From Marinimicrobium sp. C6131 (GTDB lineage Bacteria; Pseudomonadota; Gammaproteobacteria; Pseudomonadales; Cellvibrionaceae), in NCBI RefSeq assembly GCF_026153455.1, contig NZ_CP110629.1, positions 1,736,001 to 1,800,000 on the forward strand: a DNA stretch of 64,000 nt. Direction: 5' to 3'. Of the stretch, positions 7,990 through 17,330 are shown piece by piece; the stretch's first letter is position 1, and each line of letters opens with the position of its first letter. A program made the translations under genes and the position numbers. The notes under the pieces are model-generated. The model saw nothing but the letters and a program-made list of their open reading frames with translations, was not told the origin of the DNA and did no database searches.

Positions 7990-8400
7990 TCAGAGGTCCA
8001 CTTTGCCCCGATTGCGCTTGATGGCGCCCCGCTGGGTCTTCCGGTCCATACGCTTCTGCCGTGCGGCTCTGGACGGACGAGTGGGACGCCGGGGCTTGGG
8101 TCGGTGGCTGGCCTTGGCAATCAGCTCGGCCAGACGTTCCAGGGCATCCGTCCGGTTTTTCTCCCAGGTCCTGAAACGCTGGGCCTTGAGCACCAGGACA
8201 CCATCACTGGTAATCCGCTGATCCCGCATCTGGAGCAGGCGCTCCTTGACCGCTTCCGGTAGCGACGACGCCTGGACATCAAAACGCAGGTGTACCGCGC
8301 TGTTTACCTTGTTCACATTCTGACCTCCCGCACCCTGAGCGCGGATGGCCGTCAGTTCAACTTCGTGTTCCGGAATCGTCAGAGCGGGGACGGCAGGCAA
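7990..8400 (-). CDS. arfB: Alternative ribosome-rescue factor ArfB (YaeJ)
   Basis: ArfB is a small peptidyl-tRNA hydrolase that frees ribosomes stalled on truncated mRNAs, a backup to tmRNA. The 136-residue product has the release-factor motif GGQ at residues 25-27 ('AQGAGGQNVNKV') and a basic, Arg/Lys-rich C-terminal tail that in ArfB enters the empty mRNA channel. Length matches the family (about 140). It is convergent with the upstream glycosyltransferase. Confidence 0.93.
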   Translation of the reverse strand: MPAVPALTIPEHEVELTAIRAQGAGGQNVNKVNSAVHLRFDVQASSLPEAVKERLLQMRDQRITSDGVLVLKAQRFRTWEKNRTDALERLAELIAKASHRPKPRRPTRPSRAARQKRMDRKTQRGAIKRNRGKVDL

Positions 8401-8428
8401 AATTCAGCCTCTCAAGCAGGGGAAGGGG

Positions 8429-8890
8429 TCACGAAGGAATCAGGGTGACCGGTTGGCGATCATCGAGCAGAACCGGCTGCAGGCGGCGATCATACCGGGT
8501 CTGATAGGCACGCCAGCGGACCAGCGCCCCGCCGGCCAACAGGCCGACCAGCGCGCCGAGGGCGCTCAGGCCATCGGAGGCCCAGATTTGTTGCGCCACA
8601 CCGGCACCCGCCAGCATCCCCAGCAAGGGCGTGAGGTATACAAAAAGGGAGCCATTGACCACAACGCTCTCGGGCACGCCGATCTGAACTTCCTGATCCA
8701 GACGGAAATCTGCCGGGTCCCGCCCCTCCAGCAGCACCCAAAGGTAACTGGTATGCCCCATGAGTCGGGCCATCAGACTCTGGCCACAGCCCTTCTCGGC
8801 CGCACAGCTGCCACAGGTGGACCGCTGAATGGTTTCCACCCAAAGGCCGTCGGCCTCAATGGCGACAATGCGCCCGGTTTCGGAAATCAT
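8429..8890 (-). CDS. rseC: SoxR-reducing / sigma-E regulatory protein RseC
   Basis: A 153-residue inner-membrane protein of the RseC/MucC family. The N-terminal cytoplasmic part has the Cys cluster 'CGSCAAEKGC' (Cys26, 29, 35); two membrane helices follow at about 83-103 and 106-125. In enteric bacteria RseC joins RsxABCDGE to reduce SoxR; in the sigma-E operon its effect is minor and positive. The start overlaps the stop of rseB (ATGA), as last gene of the rpoE operon. Confidence 0.9.
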   Translation of the reverse strand: MISETGRIVAIEADGLWVETIQRSTCGSCAAEKGCGQSLMARLMGHTSYLWVLLEGRDPADFRLDQEVQIGVPESVVVNGSLFVYLTPLLGMLAGAGVAQQIWASDGLSALGALVGLLAGGALVRWRAYQTRYDRRLQPVLLDDRQPVTLIPS

Positions 8891-9819
8891 GGTTGTACCT
8901 CGCTGGCCCCATGCAACGCGGTAATGCCTCGAGCCAGTTGCTCGGCAACATCACCGGGAATTTCTCCCACAACGGTCACCCGATACGGTTGACTGTTCGC
9001 CGTGAGCTGCCCCATATAAGCGGAAGTGGCCCCCCGGTGGGCCCGACCTTCCACTTCGGGGGAGTTGGCCACCGGCTGTAAAAAAACCGAAAAGCTGGCC
9101 AACCCGTCGGTATACATTAGCATATCGATACCGTTTGGTAGACGTTTCTCCCCGGAATAGGCAAACCCGGGGGGGAGCCAGCCAAGACTCCAGCGTGTCG
9201 GCTGATCAGCCTCGGGGTCCATGCAGTCGGACCGGCTTTCCGGCCAGGACCCGACATCCTCCTTTAAACGTTCGGCATCCGGATTGATTTCCAGATCCAC
9301 GAACTGAAAGCGCTCCAGCAGCCGTTGCTGCTCATCGACCAGCAACGCCTTGAGCAACAATCCGGTAGCACGATCCACGCCCAGCAAATAGCCATAGCGG
9401 AGTTGGTCTCTGGGCCGAACCTCCAGGATATGGGCCTCCCGGCCCGCGACCCGATCTGACCCTCGAACGGTCAATTGGTAGTAGCGATCAAGGCGGGCCA
9501 CCGCCTCGGGAGAGACATCAGAATTGAGCAGGCGGTAACCGGTCGTCTGGCACCCTGCCGGCCCGCCAAGTTGCTGAGCGGCGCCGGCGGGACCATTGAG
9601 ATATTCGAGCCGCTCATACACCTGGTCGCCCTCCGACCAGCGGTATACCCGAAAGCTTTCCATGGCGTTGCGGTGCTCATAGGTAAACGAGCCCCGGTAG
9701 TTGAGGTCCTGGCCGGCACGGGCCATGTTCTGCAGCAGGTTGAGCGGGTCCGGGCTGTCTGCCTGGGCCATCCAGCCCGCTGAGAGCAATACCAGGCACG
9801 CCAGCAGTCGGCCCATCAC
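8887..9819 (-). CDS. rseB: Sigma-E regulatory protein RseB (MucB)
   Basis: RseB is the periplasmic protein that binds RseA and shields it from DegS cleavage, responding to lipopolysaccharide and lipoprotein signals. The 310-residue product has a signal peptide ending 'WMAQA' and a LolA-like N-terminal domain beginning 'NYRGSFTYEH', followed by the smaller C-terminal domain. It lies six bases after rseA and overlaps rseC by four bases. Confidence 0.93.
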   Translation of the reverse strand: MMGRLLACLVLLSAGWMAQADSPDPLNLLQNMARAGQDLNYRGSFTYEHRNAMESFRVYRWSEGDQVYERLEYLNGPAGAAQQLGGPAGCQTTGYRLLNSDVSPEAVARLDRYYQLTVRGSDRVAGREAHILEVRPRDQLRYGYLLGVDRATGLLLKALLVDEQQRLLERFQFVDLEINPDAERLKEDVGSWPESRSDCMDPEADQPTRWSLGWLPPGFAYSGEKRLPNGIDMLMYTDGLASFSVFLQPVANSPEVEGRAHRGATSAYMGQLTANSQPYRVTVVGEIPGDVAEQLARGITALHGASEVQP

Positions 9820-9825
9820 GGCGAT

Positions 9826-10512
9826 TTACTCCTCGTCTTGATTGGTCACTCGCGCGAAGGGTAGAACCCCCTGGTTGCTATTGCGCGCCGCGTGATCACT
9901 GTGAGCCTGCATCAACTGATTCAGATAGGCGCGGATTTCCTCGGCGGGAATCTGGCCGGATTCGGCATGCACCGGCACGAAAATCACTTCACGGGACGGG
10001 CGCTGAACCGGATCATAGCCGCTCTCCGCACTGGCCGTACGAGCCATGGGCAGGGACGGAGCCTGATAGCCCGCCGGTAGGGAGACCGGTTCGGAGCGAC
10101 CGATATCGCTTTCGGCGCTGCTGCGCTCGGCAGACGTGGTGCCGGCCAACGTATTGTCAGCTTCCATACCCGGATACTGCTGGACCCCGATCAATACCGC
10201 ACCGGCTACCGACGCGGCCACCGCCACTTGGCCGACCCGCTGCCACCAGTGGCGGTGGCCGGATGCCGGCACAGCCTCGTCGGCCAGAGCCTGACTGATT
10301 CGGTCCGCAAAGCCCGACGGGGCGATCACATCCAGTTCACGTCGCATTACCGAGCCGGCCAACTGGTAACGGGACCAGCGCGCTTTCAACTCCGAATCCT
10401 CTGAGTTTTCAGCGCCAACCTTCAGTAACCGACGTACTTCCAGCGCCGACGCTTCACCGTCGACCAGTGCCGACAGTGACTCATTCAGGGAGTGATTGCT
10501 CTGTTCAGTCAT
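9826..10512 (-). CDS. rseA: Anti-sigma-E factor RseA (MucA)
   Basis: The 228-residue product starts at ATG 10512 with 'MTEQSNHSLNESLSALVDGE', the conserved anti-sigma N-terminal domain that sequesters RpoE. It has one membrane helix at about residues 85-103 ('VAVAASVAGAVLIGV') and a periplasmic tail that would be cut by DegS. A longer frame reaching 10644 is open but its extra residues are unlike the family. It follows rpoE after a gap of 136 bases and is in turn followed by rseB and rseC. Confidence 0.92.
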   Translation of the reverse strand: MTEQSNHSLNESLSALVDGEASALEVRRLLKVGAENSEDSELKARWSRYQLAGSVMRRELDVIAPSGFADRISQALADEAVPASGHRHWWQRVGQVAVAASVAGAVLIGVQQYPGMEADNTLAGTTSAERSSAESDIGRSEPVSLPAGYQAPSLPMARTASAESGYDPVQRPSREVIFVPVHAESGQIPAEEIRAYLNQLMQAHSDHAARNSNQGVLPFARVTNQDEE

Positions 10513-10648
10513 CGCGCATGTACCTTCATTAAGCGACATCAAATAGTGGCTGAAGCACCGCTGTGCCTCAAACCCCCGGGCCTTCATGGGGTGAGACTGG
10601 GCTCCCCGCCAAAGGTTCAGCCAAAAACCAAAAAATCTTAACAAACAT

Positions 10649-11239
10649 TTACGACTCTGCCACCAGCGGTTCGATGCACCGGTCGATGGCTTCGCGAGCC
10701 CGGAATATCCTCGATCGCACGGTGCCTACCGGACAATCCATGATGTGGGCGATATCCTCATAGCTCAGCCCTTCCATCTCCCGGAGTGTCACCGCCGTGC
10801 GCAGATCTTCCGGCAAGTCCCGTATGGCCTTGTCAACCACGGCCTGGAGCTCATCGCGCATCAGGCTGCGCTCCGGGCTCTCGATATCCTTGAGGGCCTC
10901 GCTTCCGGTGTAAAACTCGGCATCGTCCACTTCCACGTCACTGGCGGGCGGCCGCCGGTTGCGCGCCACCAGGTGGTTTTTCGCGGTATTGATGGCGATC
11001 CGGTAAAGCCAGGTATAGAAGGCGCTGTCGCCCCGAAATTTGGCCAACGCCCGGTAGGCCTTGATAAACGCCTCCTGAGCAACGTCCTGCACTTCGGCCT
11101 GATCGCGGATATAACGTCCGATGATGGCGTAAATTTTGTGCTGGTACTTGATGACCAACAGGTCAAAGGCGCGCTTATCGCCCTTCTGTACTCGCTCAAC
11201 CAGTTGTTGATCGGTGTCCTGCGCGGCGTGCGCTGTCAT
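10649..11239 (-). CDS. rpoE: RNA polymerase sigma factor RpoE (AlgU)
   Basis: The extracytoplasmic-function sigma factor of the envelope stress response, 196 residues. Region 2 has 'DVAQEAFIKAYRALAKFRG' and 'FYTWLYRIAINTAKN', region 4 has 'LREMEGLSYEDIAHIMDCP' and 'GTVRSRIFRAREAI', which is the recognition helix. It heads the operon rpoE-rseA-rseB-rseC. A sequence resembling a sigma-E promoter lies about 150 bases upstream, so autoregulation is likely. Confidence 0.96.
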   Translation of the reverse strand: MTAHAAQDTDQQLVERVQKGDKRAFDLLVIKYQHKIYAIIGRYIRDQAEVQDVAQEAFIKAYRALAKFRGDSAFYTWLYRIAINTAKNHLVARNRRPPASDVEVDDAEFYTGSEALKDIESPERSLMRDELQAVVDKAIRDLPEDLRTAVTLREMEGLSYEDIAHIMDCPVGTVRSRIFRAREAIDRCIEPLVAES

Positions 11240-11394
11240 CCCCTAACCCCCAAGCGACCCGGGCCCCACGACGGGACCCCGGCCTCATTCATCTGTTGTT
11301 GTTTGCCACTGTTGCGATTTGCCACTTTCAGCCTGTTGGAGCGAACACTACTCATCGGCATGGTGAGCGACCGACCCTTCATCATCGGTGCCCC

Positions 11395-11421
11395 ACAGAC
11401 CCAAGGTCTGATAAAAAGTTC
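11395..11421 (-). promoter_or_regulatory. Putative sigma-E-type promoter of rpoE
   Basis: On the minus strand GAACTT (11421-11416), a 16-base spacer and TCTGT (11399-11395) resemble the sigma-E consensus GGAACTT-N15/16-TCTRA. It points toward rpoE, with a leader of about 150 bases. The rest of the 387-base rpoE-nadB gap holds no visible gene; a hairpin lies closer to nadB (11559-11601). Confidence 0.5.
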
Positions 11422-11558
11422 ATAAGTGCTGCTACCCATTATTACCCAACGATCTCTAAGACACTGGCCACGAGCCTTGCTATTATACGGGTTTATACCA
11501 TCTACCTCTAACGTTACGGTCGGCCCGACCGGGTTCCGTGCCGCAGAGCGATGATCCC

Positions 11559-11601
11559 GGAGAGAGCCCGGCGACGTAAAAGCCCCCCAACGGGCCTCTC
11601 C
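11559..11601. other. Stable hairpin just upstream of nadB
   Basis: An 11-base stem with one bulge (GGAGAG-a-GCCCG paired with CGGGCCTCTCC) around a 20-base loop ends 25 bases before the nadB ATG. There is no U-tract after it, so a leader structure is more likely than a terminator. Role unknown. Confidence 0.35.
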
Positions 11602-11626
11602 CGATAGCAGGACAGGTATACATTGA

Positions 11627-13249
11627 ATGAGTAACCACTTTAACAGCGATATTCTCGTCATCGGGTCCGGCGCCGCCGGCCTGACTCTGGCGTTGCAACT
11701 GGCCCAACATGGACGGGTTCACGTATTGAGCAAAAATGCCGTCAACGAGGGCTCGACCTGGTTTGCCCAGGGCGGTATCGCTGCTGTTCTGGATGATGAG
11801 GACTCCATCGAAGCGCATGTGGGCGACACCCTCAATGCCGGCGCGGGCCTGTGTCACGAGGATGCGGTCCGGTTTACCGTCGAGCGCAGCAAGGGCGCCA
11901 TTCGCTGGCTGATTGATCAGGGCGTCAATTTTACCCGTGAAGGTGGCAGTGGTGGCTACCACCTGACCCAGGAAGGCGGGCACAGCCACCGACGAATCAT
12001 CCACAGCGCCGACGCCACCGGCGAAGCCGTCCACAGCACCCTGATCGACCGGGTGCGCGCCCAACCCAATATCGAATTGTTCGAGGATCATGTCGCCCTG
12101 AACCTGATCACCCAGGCTGACAAAGGGTCACCCAAACTGCGCTGCACCGGCGCTTACGCGCTCAACCGGCGCGATGACCACGTGCACGTTTTCCAGTCCC
12201 GCGTCGTGGTTCTGGCCACCGGTGGCGCCAGTAAGGTCTATCTGTATACCAGCAACCCCGACAGTGCCAGTGGCGACGGCATTGCCATGGCCTGGCGGGC
12301 GGGCTGCCGGGTCGCCAATATGGAGTTCAATCAGTTTCATCCCACCTGCCTTTATCACCCTCGGGCCAAAACCTTTCTGATTACCGAAGCTCTGCGCGGC
12401 GAGGGTGCCTACCTGCGCCTGCCCAATGGCGAGCGGTTCATGACCCGGTTTGACGAGCGTGCCGAACTGGCGCCGCGAGACATCGTGGCGCGGGCCATTG
12501 ACCACGAAATGAAACGCCTGGGCTGCGATTGCCTCTACCTGGATATCAGCCATAAACCGGCCGAGTTCATCAGCGACCATTTCCCGACGGTAAAAGCCCG
12601 CTGTCTGGAGTACGGCATCGATATCACCAAAGAGCCGATCCCCGTGGTTCCCGCCGCCCACTACACCTGTGGGGGAATCATGGTGGACCACCACGGGCAG
12701 ACTGACCTGCTGAACCTCTATGCGATCGGAGAGACCTCCTTTACCGGCCTGCACGGTGCCAACCGCATGGCCAGCAACTCGCTGCTGGAGTGCATCGTGT
12801 ACGCGCAGTCCGCGGCAGAACACATCGGTGAGCGCCTGCCGGACATTGATGTTCCGGAAATGTCACCCGACTGGGATGAATCCCGGGTCACCAACTCCGA
12901 TGAGGATGTGATCATCTCCCACAACTGGGATGAGTTGCGCCGCTTCATGTGGGACTATGTGGGCATCGTGCGCACCCAGAAGCGTTTGCAGCGGGCGACC
13001 CACCGCATCAAGCTGTTGCAGCGGGAAATTGCCGAGTACTACAGCAATTACAAGGTCAGCAGCGACCTCATTGAACTGCGTAATCTCGCCATGGTCGCCG
13101 AGTTGATCATCCGCTCGGCCAGCGCGCGCCGGGAAAGCCGCGGTCTGCATTTCTCCCTCGACTATCCGGAGCGCTCGCCCATTGCACGCGATACCATTCT
13201 GGTTCCGATGAATTACGCCGGCCAGAATGTGATTGTAAACAAGGAGTAG
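11627..13249 (+). CDS. nadB: L-aspartate oxidase NadB
   Basis: NadB oxidises L-aspartate to iminoaspartate with FAD, the first step of de novo NAD synthesis; NadA then condenses it with DHAP to quinolinate. The 540-residue protein starts with the FAD-binding 'ILVIGSGAAGLTLAL' and has 'GSTWFAQGGIAAV', 'EGGHSHRRIIH', and 'GLHGANRMASNSLLEC', all typical of the succinate dehydrogenase/NadB flavoprotein family. Length is as expected. It is divergent from rpoE, a common gammaproteobacterial arrangement. Confidence 0.96.
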   Translation: MSNHFNSDILVIGSGAAGLTLALQLAQHGRVHVLSKNAVNEGSTWFAQGGIAAVLDDEDSIEAHVGDTLNAGAGLCHEDAVRFTVERSKGAIRWLIDQGVNFTREGGSGGYHLTQEGGHSHRRIIHSADATGEAVHSTLIDRVRAQPNIELFEDHVALNLITQADKGSPKLRCTGAYALNRRDDHVHVFQSRVVVLATGGASKVYLYTSNPDSASGDGIAMAWRAGCRVANMEFNQFHPTCLYHPRAKTFLITEALRGEGAYLRLPNGERFMTRFDERAELAPRDIVARAIDHEMKRLGCDCLYLDISHKPAEFISDHFPTVKARCLEYGIDITKEPIPVVPAAHYTCGGIMVDHHGQTDLLNLYAIGETSFTGLHGANRMASNSLLECIVYAQSAAEHIGERLPDIDVPEMSPDWDESRVTNSDEDVIISHNWDELRRFMWDYVGIVRTQKRLQRATHRIKLLQREIAEYYSNYKVSSDLIELRNLAMVAELIIRSASARRESRGLHFSLDYPERSPIARDTILVPMNYAGQNVIVNKE

Positions 13250-13279
13250 GACTGCCAGGCGGGTGTGGGCGCGCCTCGA

Positions 13280-13759
13280 CTAGTGTCGCTGATGCCAGCG
13301 CCCCATCCGTAACCAGACCCTCAGGCGCCGGCGATCGTCGGCACTGGCGCTGTCGGGCAAAATGACCAACGTGTGTACCGCCCGCCCGTCAACTTCCCGA
13401 AAGCGCACCAACTGAAGCCAGGGCCAGATCAACCACTCCCCGAACGGCGCTACGGTGACCACCCCGGATTGCCAGCCAAGGGTCCACTCACCCGCTTCGT
13501 AGCTCAGTACCGTCGGCCCGGACCGCCTCCCCGAGCGACACCATTCCCAGGCCAGCAGCGCATTGAACAGACACAGAACAATAATCCAACCGGCCGGTAC
13601 GCCGGAGTGGCCGACAAATGCGAGCCAGGGCAGCACCGCCAGGGTCAACAGCAGACACCGATGCAGGCGCTGCAACCAGAGCGATGGCTGCAGATGAATG
13701 GGCGCCAACCGAGGGTTAGCGGGCGTTGATTCCCGTATTGGCCCGGACAATGTCGACAA
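13280..13759 (-). CDS. ygfX: YgfX/CptA-like membrane protein
   Basis: A 159-residue protein with two adjacent membrane helices at about 34-70 ('CLLLTLAVLPWLAFVG', 'GWIIVLCLFNALLAWEW') and a C-terminal cytoplasmic domain ('WPWLQLVRFREVDGRAVHTL') ending in 'RRLRVWLRMG', as in YgfX. It overlaps sdhE by up to 44 bases; a later start is possible. In E. coli ygfX follows sdhE (ygfY) and has been described as a CptA toxin-like protein affecting cell division proteins; that function has been debated. Confidence 0.75.
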   Translation of the reverse strand: MSTLSGPIRESTPANPRLAPIHLQPSLWLQRLHRCLLLTLAVLPWLAFVGHSGVPAGWIIVLCLFNALLAWEWCRSGRRSGPTVLSYEAGEWTLGWQSGVVTVAPFGEWLIWPWLQLVRFREVDGRAVHTLVILPDSASADDRRRLRVWLRMGRWHQRH

Positions 13760-13970
13760 TCCTTTTCAGTTCAGAGTCCTCGGGATCCTGGCGATGCAGA
13801 AACCAGGCGAACATCTCCTGATCCTCCGACTCCAGCAGCTTCCAGTAACGTTCTTTGTCCGCCTGCTCAAGGCCGGGGTACACGTTCTCCAGAAAGGGCA
13901 GCAGAATCAGATCCAGCTCCAGCATACCGCGGCGACTGCCCCAGAATAGACGGTTGCGTTCCACAGACAT
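13716..13970 (-). CDS. sdhE: FAD assembly factor SdhE (YgfY)
   Basis: An 84-residue protein with the signature 'RRGMLELDLIL' near its N-terminus and 'FLHRQDPEDSELKRIVDIV' near its end. SdhE promotes covalent attachment of FAD to succinate dehydrogenase and fumarate reductase flavoproteins. Length and helix pattern match the family. It is the first gene of the sdhE-ygfX pair and is divergent from ygfZ. A Shine-Dalgarno-like GGGAG lies just before the ATG. Confidence 0.92.
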   Translation of the reverse strand: MSVERNRLFWGSRRGMLELDLILLPFLENVYPGLEQADKERYWKLLESEDQEMFAWFLHRQDPEDSELKRIVDIVRANTGINAR

Positions 13971-14213
13971 CTCCCGTTAGCAACAAGGGTGGCAGTATAT
14001 CATCGCCCCGGGCCACGATGAACGGCGCAAGACCAGAGAATGGGTCGCACAGCGGCCTTGAGCCTGCCCGTCCGACGCTGAATGGCGCTCTGGCGTTTAC
14101 CGGGCTTGGAGCCACCGACGTATCGTTCTATCATGCGCCCTCGGTGAAAGCTCTGGTGCCGCTGCGGCACGAGCCCATCACGTTCGAACCGCAACCACGG
14201 GAGCGCCCTACCC

Positions 14214-15146
14214 ATGCCGACGGCATCTGCAAACTCTACCCATTGGCTGGCTCTGACCGACTGGACCCTGATGGCGGTCAGCGGGCCTCAGGCGAAAACC
14301 TTTCTGCAGGGCCAGGTAACCTGTGACATTCGTGAGCTGACCCCCGGGGAGAGTCGGCTTGGCGCTCACTGCGACCCAAAGGGCCGAATGCAGTTGAGTT
14401 TCCGCGCCCTTGCCACCTCGGACGAACGCATTCTGCTTCGCATTCCCCGCACCATGGTTGAAGCGACCACCGCGTCGCTCGGCAAATACATTGTTTTCTC
14501 CAAAGCCGAGTTGTCCGACGAGGGAAGCCACTACCGGCTGCGGGGTCTATGGGGCCCTCAGGCTCGCGAGCTGTTGACCCAACAACTCACCGAACCCGCC
14601 ATGGAAGCCGGCCAGTGGGTCGAGCATGACGGTAATGTCATTCTGACCCTGGGGCCGGAACGGTATGAGTGCTGGCTCGATCCCGAGCAAACCGGTCGAC
14701 TGGACCACGCCCTGGGCACACCCGAGACGGGTGACCCGCTATGGCGCCTGCTGGACATTCGGGCCGGACTCGGCGAGGTGATGCCCGAGACCCAGGGGCT
14801 GTTTACCCCCCAGTTACTCAACTTCACTCGCATTGGCGCCGTCAGTTTTCGCAAAGGCTGTTTTACAGGCCAGGAAATCGTCGCCCGCCTGCACTATAAA
14901 GGGAAGCTCAAACAGCACATGCGAAGGCTGGCTCTGACATCGGGCGAACCGCACTCACTGCGGCCCGGAACACCGCTGTACAACGAGGCGGACAAAAAAG
15001 TGGGGGAACTGGTCACCGCAGCCCCGGATGAGCGTTCCGGTTGGGAGTGCCTGGCCGTCGTTGACGACCGCGCTCTGGAGGAAGTTCTGCGAATCGACCA
15101 CACTTTCCCGGCCGAACCGCTATCATTACCCTATACTGTCGAATAA
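14214..15146 (+). CDS. ygfZ: Folate-binding Fe-S biogenesis protein YgfZ
   Basis: YgfZ is a tetrahydrofolate-binding protein related to the GcvT aminomethyltransferase that helps maintain Fe-S enzymes such as MiaB. The 310-residue product has the family's hallmark 'KGCFTGQE' at 214-221, with the essential Cys216. The fold begins 'MAVSGPQAKTFLQGQVTCD'. The 243-base gap to sdhE holds no convincing gene; frames there run on both strands without family features. Confidence 0.92.
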   Translation: MPTASANSTHWLALTDWTLMAVSGPQAKTFLQGQVTCDIRELTPGESRLGAHCDPKGRMQLSFRALATSDERILLRIPRTMVEATTASLGKYIVFSKAELSDEGSHYRLRGLWGPQARELLTQQLTEPAMEAGQWVEHDGNVILTLGPERYECWLDPEQTGRLDHALGTPETGDPLWRLLDIRAGLGEVMPETQGLFTPQLLNFTRIGAVSFRKGCFTGQEIVARLHYKGKLKQHMRRLALTSGEPHSLRPGTPLYNEADKKVGELVTAAPDERSGWECLAVVDDRALEEVLRIDHTFPAEPLSLPYTVE

Positions 15147-15217
15147 ACTGCAATGGTTGACCGTCCGAAAAAGCTGGCGGCCCATGAAAACCCTGAAGAC
15201 GAAGAACAGGAAACCCC

Positions 15218-16054
15218 ATGAGTCATGTTGTCGAGCGCGTCCGAGACGAAATCATCAGTGCCATCAAAAACGATCAGTTGGTTCTCCCCACTCTACCGGA
15301 AGTCGCACTGCAGGTCCGGGAAGTGGCTGACGATCCGGATGCCAATCTGGATCAACTGGCCAAGGTCATTGGCAACGACGCCGCGCTGAGCGCCCGCATC
15401 ATCCGGGTGGCAAACAGCCCCCTGCTCAGAGCCAACCGCCACATCGAAGATCTGAAAACCGCCCTGAGCCGGCTGGGAATGGAATATACCTGCAACCTCG
15501 CCACCGGTCTCGCCATGGAGCAGATGTTCCAGGCCACCTCGGATCTGGTGGACAGCCGGCTGCGGGATGTGTGGATGCGCTCAAGCGAAGTGGCCGGCAT
15601 CTGCCATGTACTGTGCCGACACTACACCAGGCTGCAGCCGGACAAGGCGACCCTGGCTGGCCTGATCCATAAAATCGGCGTTCTGCCCATTCTGACCTAT
15701 GCCGAAGAACACCCGTCGCTGTTGACCGACAGCCTGACCCTGGACCGGGTGATCGACGAGCTGCAGGGTCCACTGGGTGACATGATCCTCAAGGCCTGGG
15801 AATTCCCTGAGGAGCTGGTCAATGTGCCCAGCCGACACCTGAAATTCGACCGTAAGGCCCAGACCGCCGACTATGCCGACCTGGTCACGGTCGCCCTGCT
15901 CCAGAGCCACATGGGCGACGGCTCCGCTCTGGGGGAGATGGATTACCAGAGCGTCACCGCATTTGAGCGGCTGGGTATGGACCCGGACATGCAATCGGCG
16001 GAAGCGGAAGATCTCAGCGACGAAATGGCCGCCGCCATGATGGCCCTGCAATAA
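15218..16054 (+). CDS. HDOD domain signalling protein
   Basis: A 278-residue cytoplasmic protein made of one HDOD domain. HDOD proteins resemble HD phosphohydrolases but usually lack catalytic residues, and act in chemotaxis, c-di-GMP or stress signalling. Diagnostic stretches are 'LPTLPEVALQVREVADDPDA' near residue 25, 'DAALSARIIRVANSPL', and 'AGLIHKIGVLPILTYAEE'. No sensor or effector domain is attached. It follows ygfZ after 71 bases and may be cotranscribed. Confidence 0.85.
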   Translation: MSHVVERVRDEIISAIKNDQLVLPTLPEVALQVREVADDPDANLDQLAKVIGNDAALSARIIRVANSPLLRANRHIEDLKTALSRLGMEYTCNLATGLAMEQMFQATSDLVDSRLRDVWMRSSEVAGICHVLCRHYTRLQPDKATLAGLIHKIGVLPILTYAEEHPSLLTDSLTLDRVIDELQGPLGDMILKAWEFPEELVNVPSRHLKFDRKAQTADYADLVTVALLQSHMGDGSALGEMDYQSVTAFERLGMDPDMQSAEAEDLSDEMAAAMMALQ

Positions 16055-16062
16055 GGCGTGGA

Positions 16063-17322
16063 TCAGGCGCCGTCGGTGTAGAGGCGGCGCACCTCGTCGC
16101 CCAGTATTCGGGCGCCCTGTGCAACCCGCTCTGGTGCCTGGCAGTAGGTAACACGCAGACATTCCTGGCGGTGCCCCCACTCTCCCTCCAGCCCCGGAAA
16201 GAAGTGCTCTCCCGGCACCACCAGCACACCGCGTGCCTTGAGGCGCTCGTACAGTGCCATGCTGGAAATGGGCAGCCCTTCAAACCAGAGCCACAAAAAG
16301 AACGCGCCCTCGGGACGATGAATACGAACCGGCAGGCCTGCCAATTCGCGCTGAAACACCGTCAGGGCTGACCGCATCCGCTGGTGATAAAAAGGCCGGA
16401 TGACCTCCGGTCCCAACTGCAGCAACTCCCCCCGAACCAGTAACTGTTGCGCCAACGCCGGTCCCAGATTGCCACTGGCCAGACTCAACACCGTATTGGC
16501 TCGGGCGAAGGCCTGAATGATCTCCGGTCGGGCGATGACAATGCCCGTACGTGCTCCTGGCAGCCCCAGCTTGGACAGGCTCAACACCAGTATGGTGTTG
16601 TCATTCCAGAACGGTCGCGTCGACGGGTAAACGATGTCTGGAAATGGCGCGCCATAAGCGACATCCAGAATCAGGGGGAGGTCGCGCTCCTGCGCCAGAA
16701 TATCGAGGCGGTCCAACTCCTCCTCGGTCACCAAATTTCCGGTCGGGTTGGTCGGACGGGAAAGGCACAGGGCACCAACGTCGTCTCCCAGCGTCAGTCG
16801 CTCAAAGTCGATGTGATATTTGAACAGCCCCTCGGGGAGCAATTCAATCGCGGGACGATTTGCACGAAACAGCGACGGGGCCAGTCCGACATCCGCATAG
16901 CCCAGATATTCGGGCACCAGAGGCAACTGCACTTTACGAGAAACGCCATCACTGCCTTCCCCGGCGAGAAGATTGAATAGTACGAAGAACGCTGACTGAC
17001 TGCCATTGGCCACCGCCAGATTCGCCCGGGTCACCGGCCAGCCGCAGGTCCGACGCAATTCGCGGGCCAGTGAATCCAGAAACTCCGGATCCCCCTGGGG
17101 CGGCTGGTAAACACCGAGCATCGGCCGTCGAATGCCGGGGTCGTCCATCACGCCCTGAAGGGCACTGCTCAGGGACGCCTCCACCTCGGGGATCGAGGCG
17201 GGATTACCACCCCCCATGAAAATCATATCCGGATTGACCCTGAGCGCTTCACCCAGGTCGTCCATCAAGGTGACAATGCCGGCATCACCCGCCACTTTTT
17301 CGCCAAACCGGGACAGCTTCAT
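16063..17322 (-). CDS. avtA: Valine-pyruvate aminotransferase AvtA
   Basis: AvtA (transaminase C) makes alanine from pyruvate using valine as amino donor, and can also form valine. The 419-residue PLP enzyme (E. coli, 417) begins 'MKLSRFGEKVAGDAGIVTLM', a family hallmark, and has the PLP lysine Lys251 in 'SLSKLGLPGART', and 'CLSRPTNPTGN'. It follows the YihY-family gene after eight bases, so the two probably form an operon. Confidence 0.92.
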   Translation of the reverse strand: MKLSRFGEKVAGDAGIVTLMDDLGEALRVNPDMIFMGGGNPASIPEVEASLSSALQGVMDDPGIRRPMLGVYQPPQGDPEFLDSLARELRRTCGWPVTRANLAVANGSQSAFFVLFNLLAGEGSDGVSRKVQLPLVPEYLGYADVGLAPSLFRANRPAIELLPEGLFKYHIDFERLTLGDDVGALCLSRPTNPTGNLVTEEELDRLDILAQERDLPLILDVAYGAPFPDIVYPSTRPFWNDNTILVLSLSKLGLPGARTGIVIARPEIIQAFARANTVLSLASGNLGPALAQQLLVRGELLQLGPEVIRPFYHQRMRSALTVFQRELAGLPVRIHRPEGAFFLWLWFEGLPISSMALYERLKARGVLVVPGEHFFPGLEGEWGHRQECLRVTYCQAPERVAQGARILGDEVRRLYTDGA

Positions 17323-17330
17323 AAACGCCC

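Noticed and set aside
14000..14215. A 71-codon frame on the minus strand between sdhE and ygfZ
   Set aside because: Basic and low complexity, no ribosome site, overlaps another open frame on the other strand; I cannot support either as a gene.
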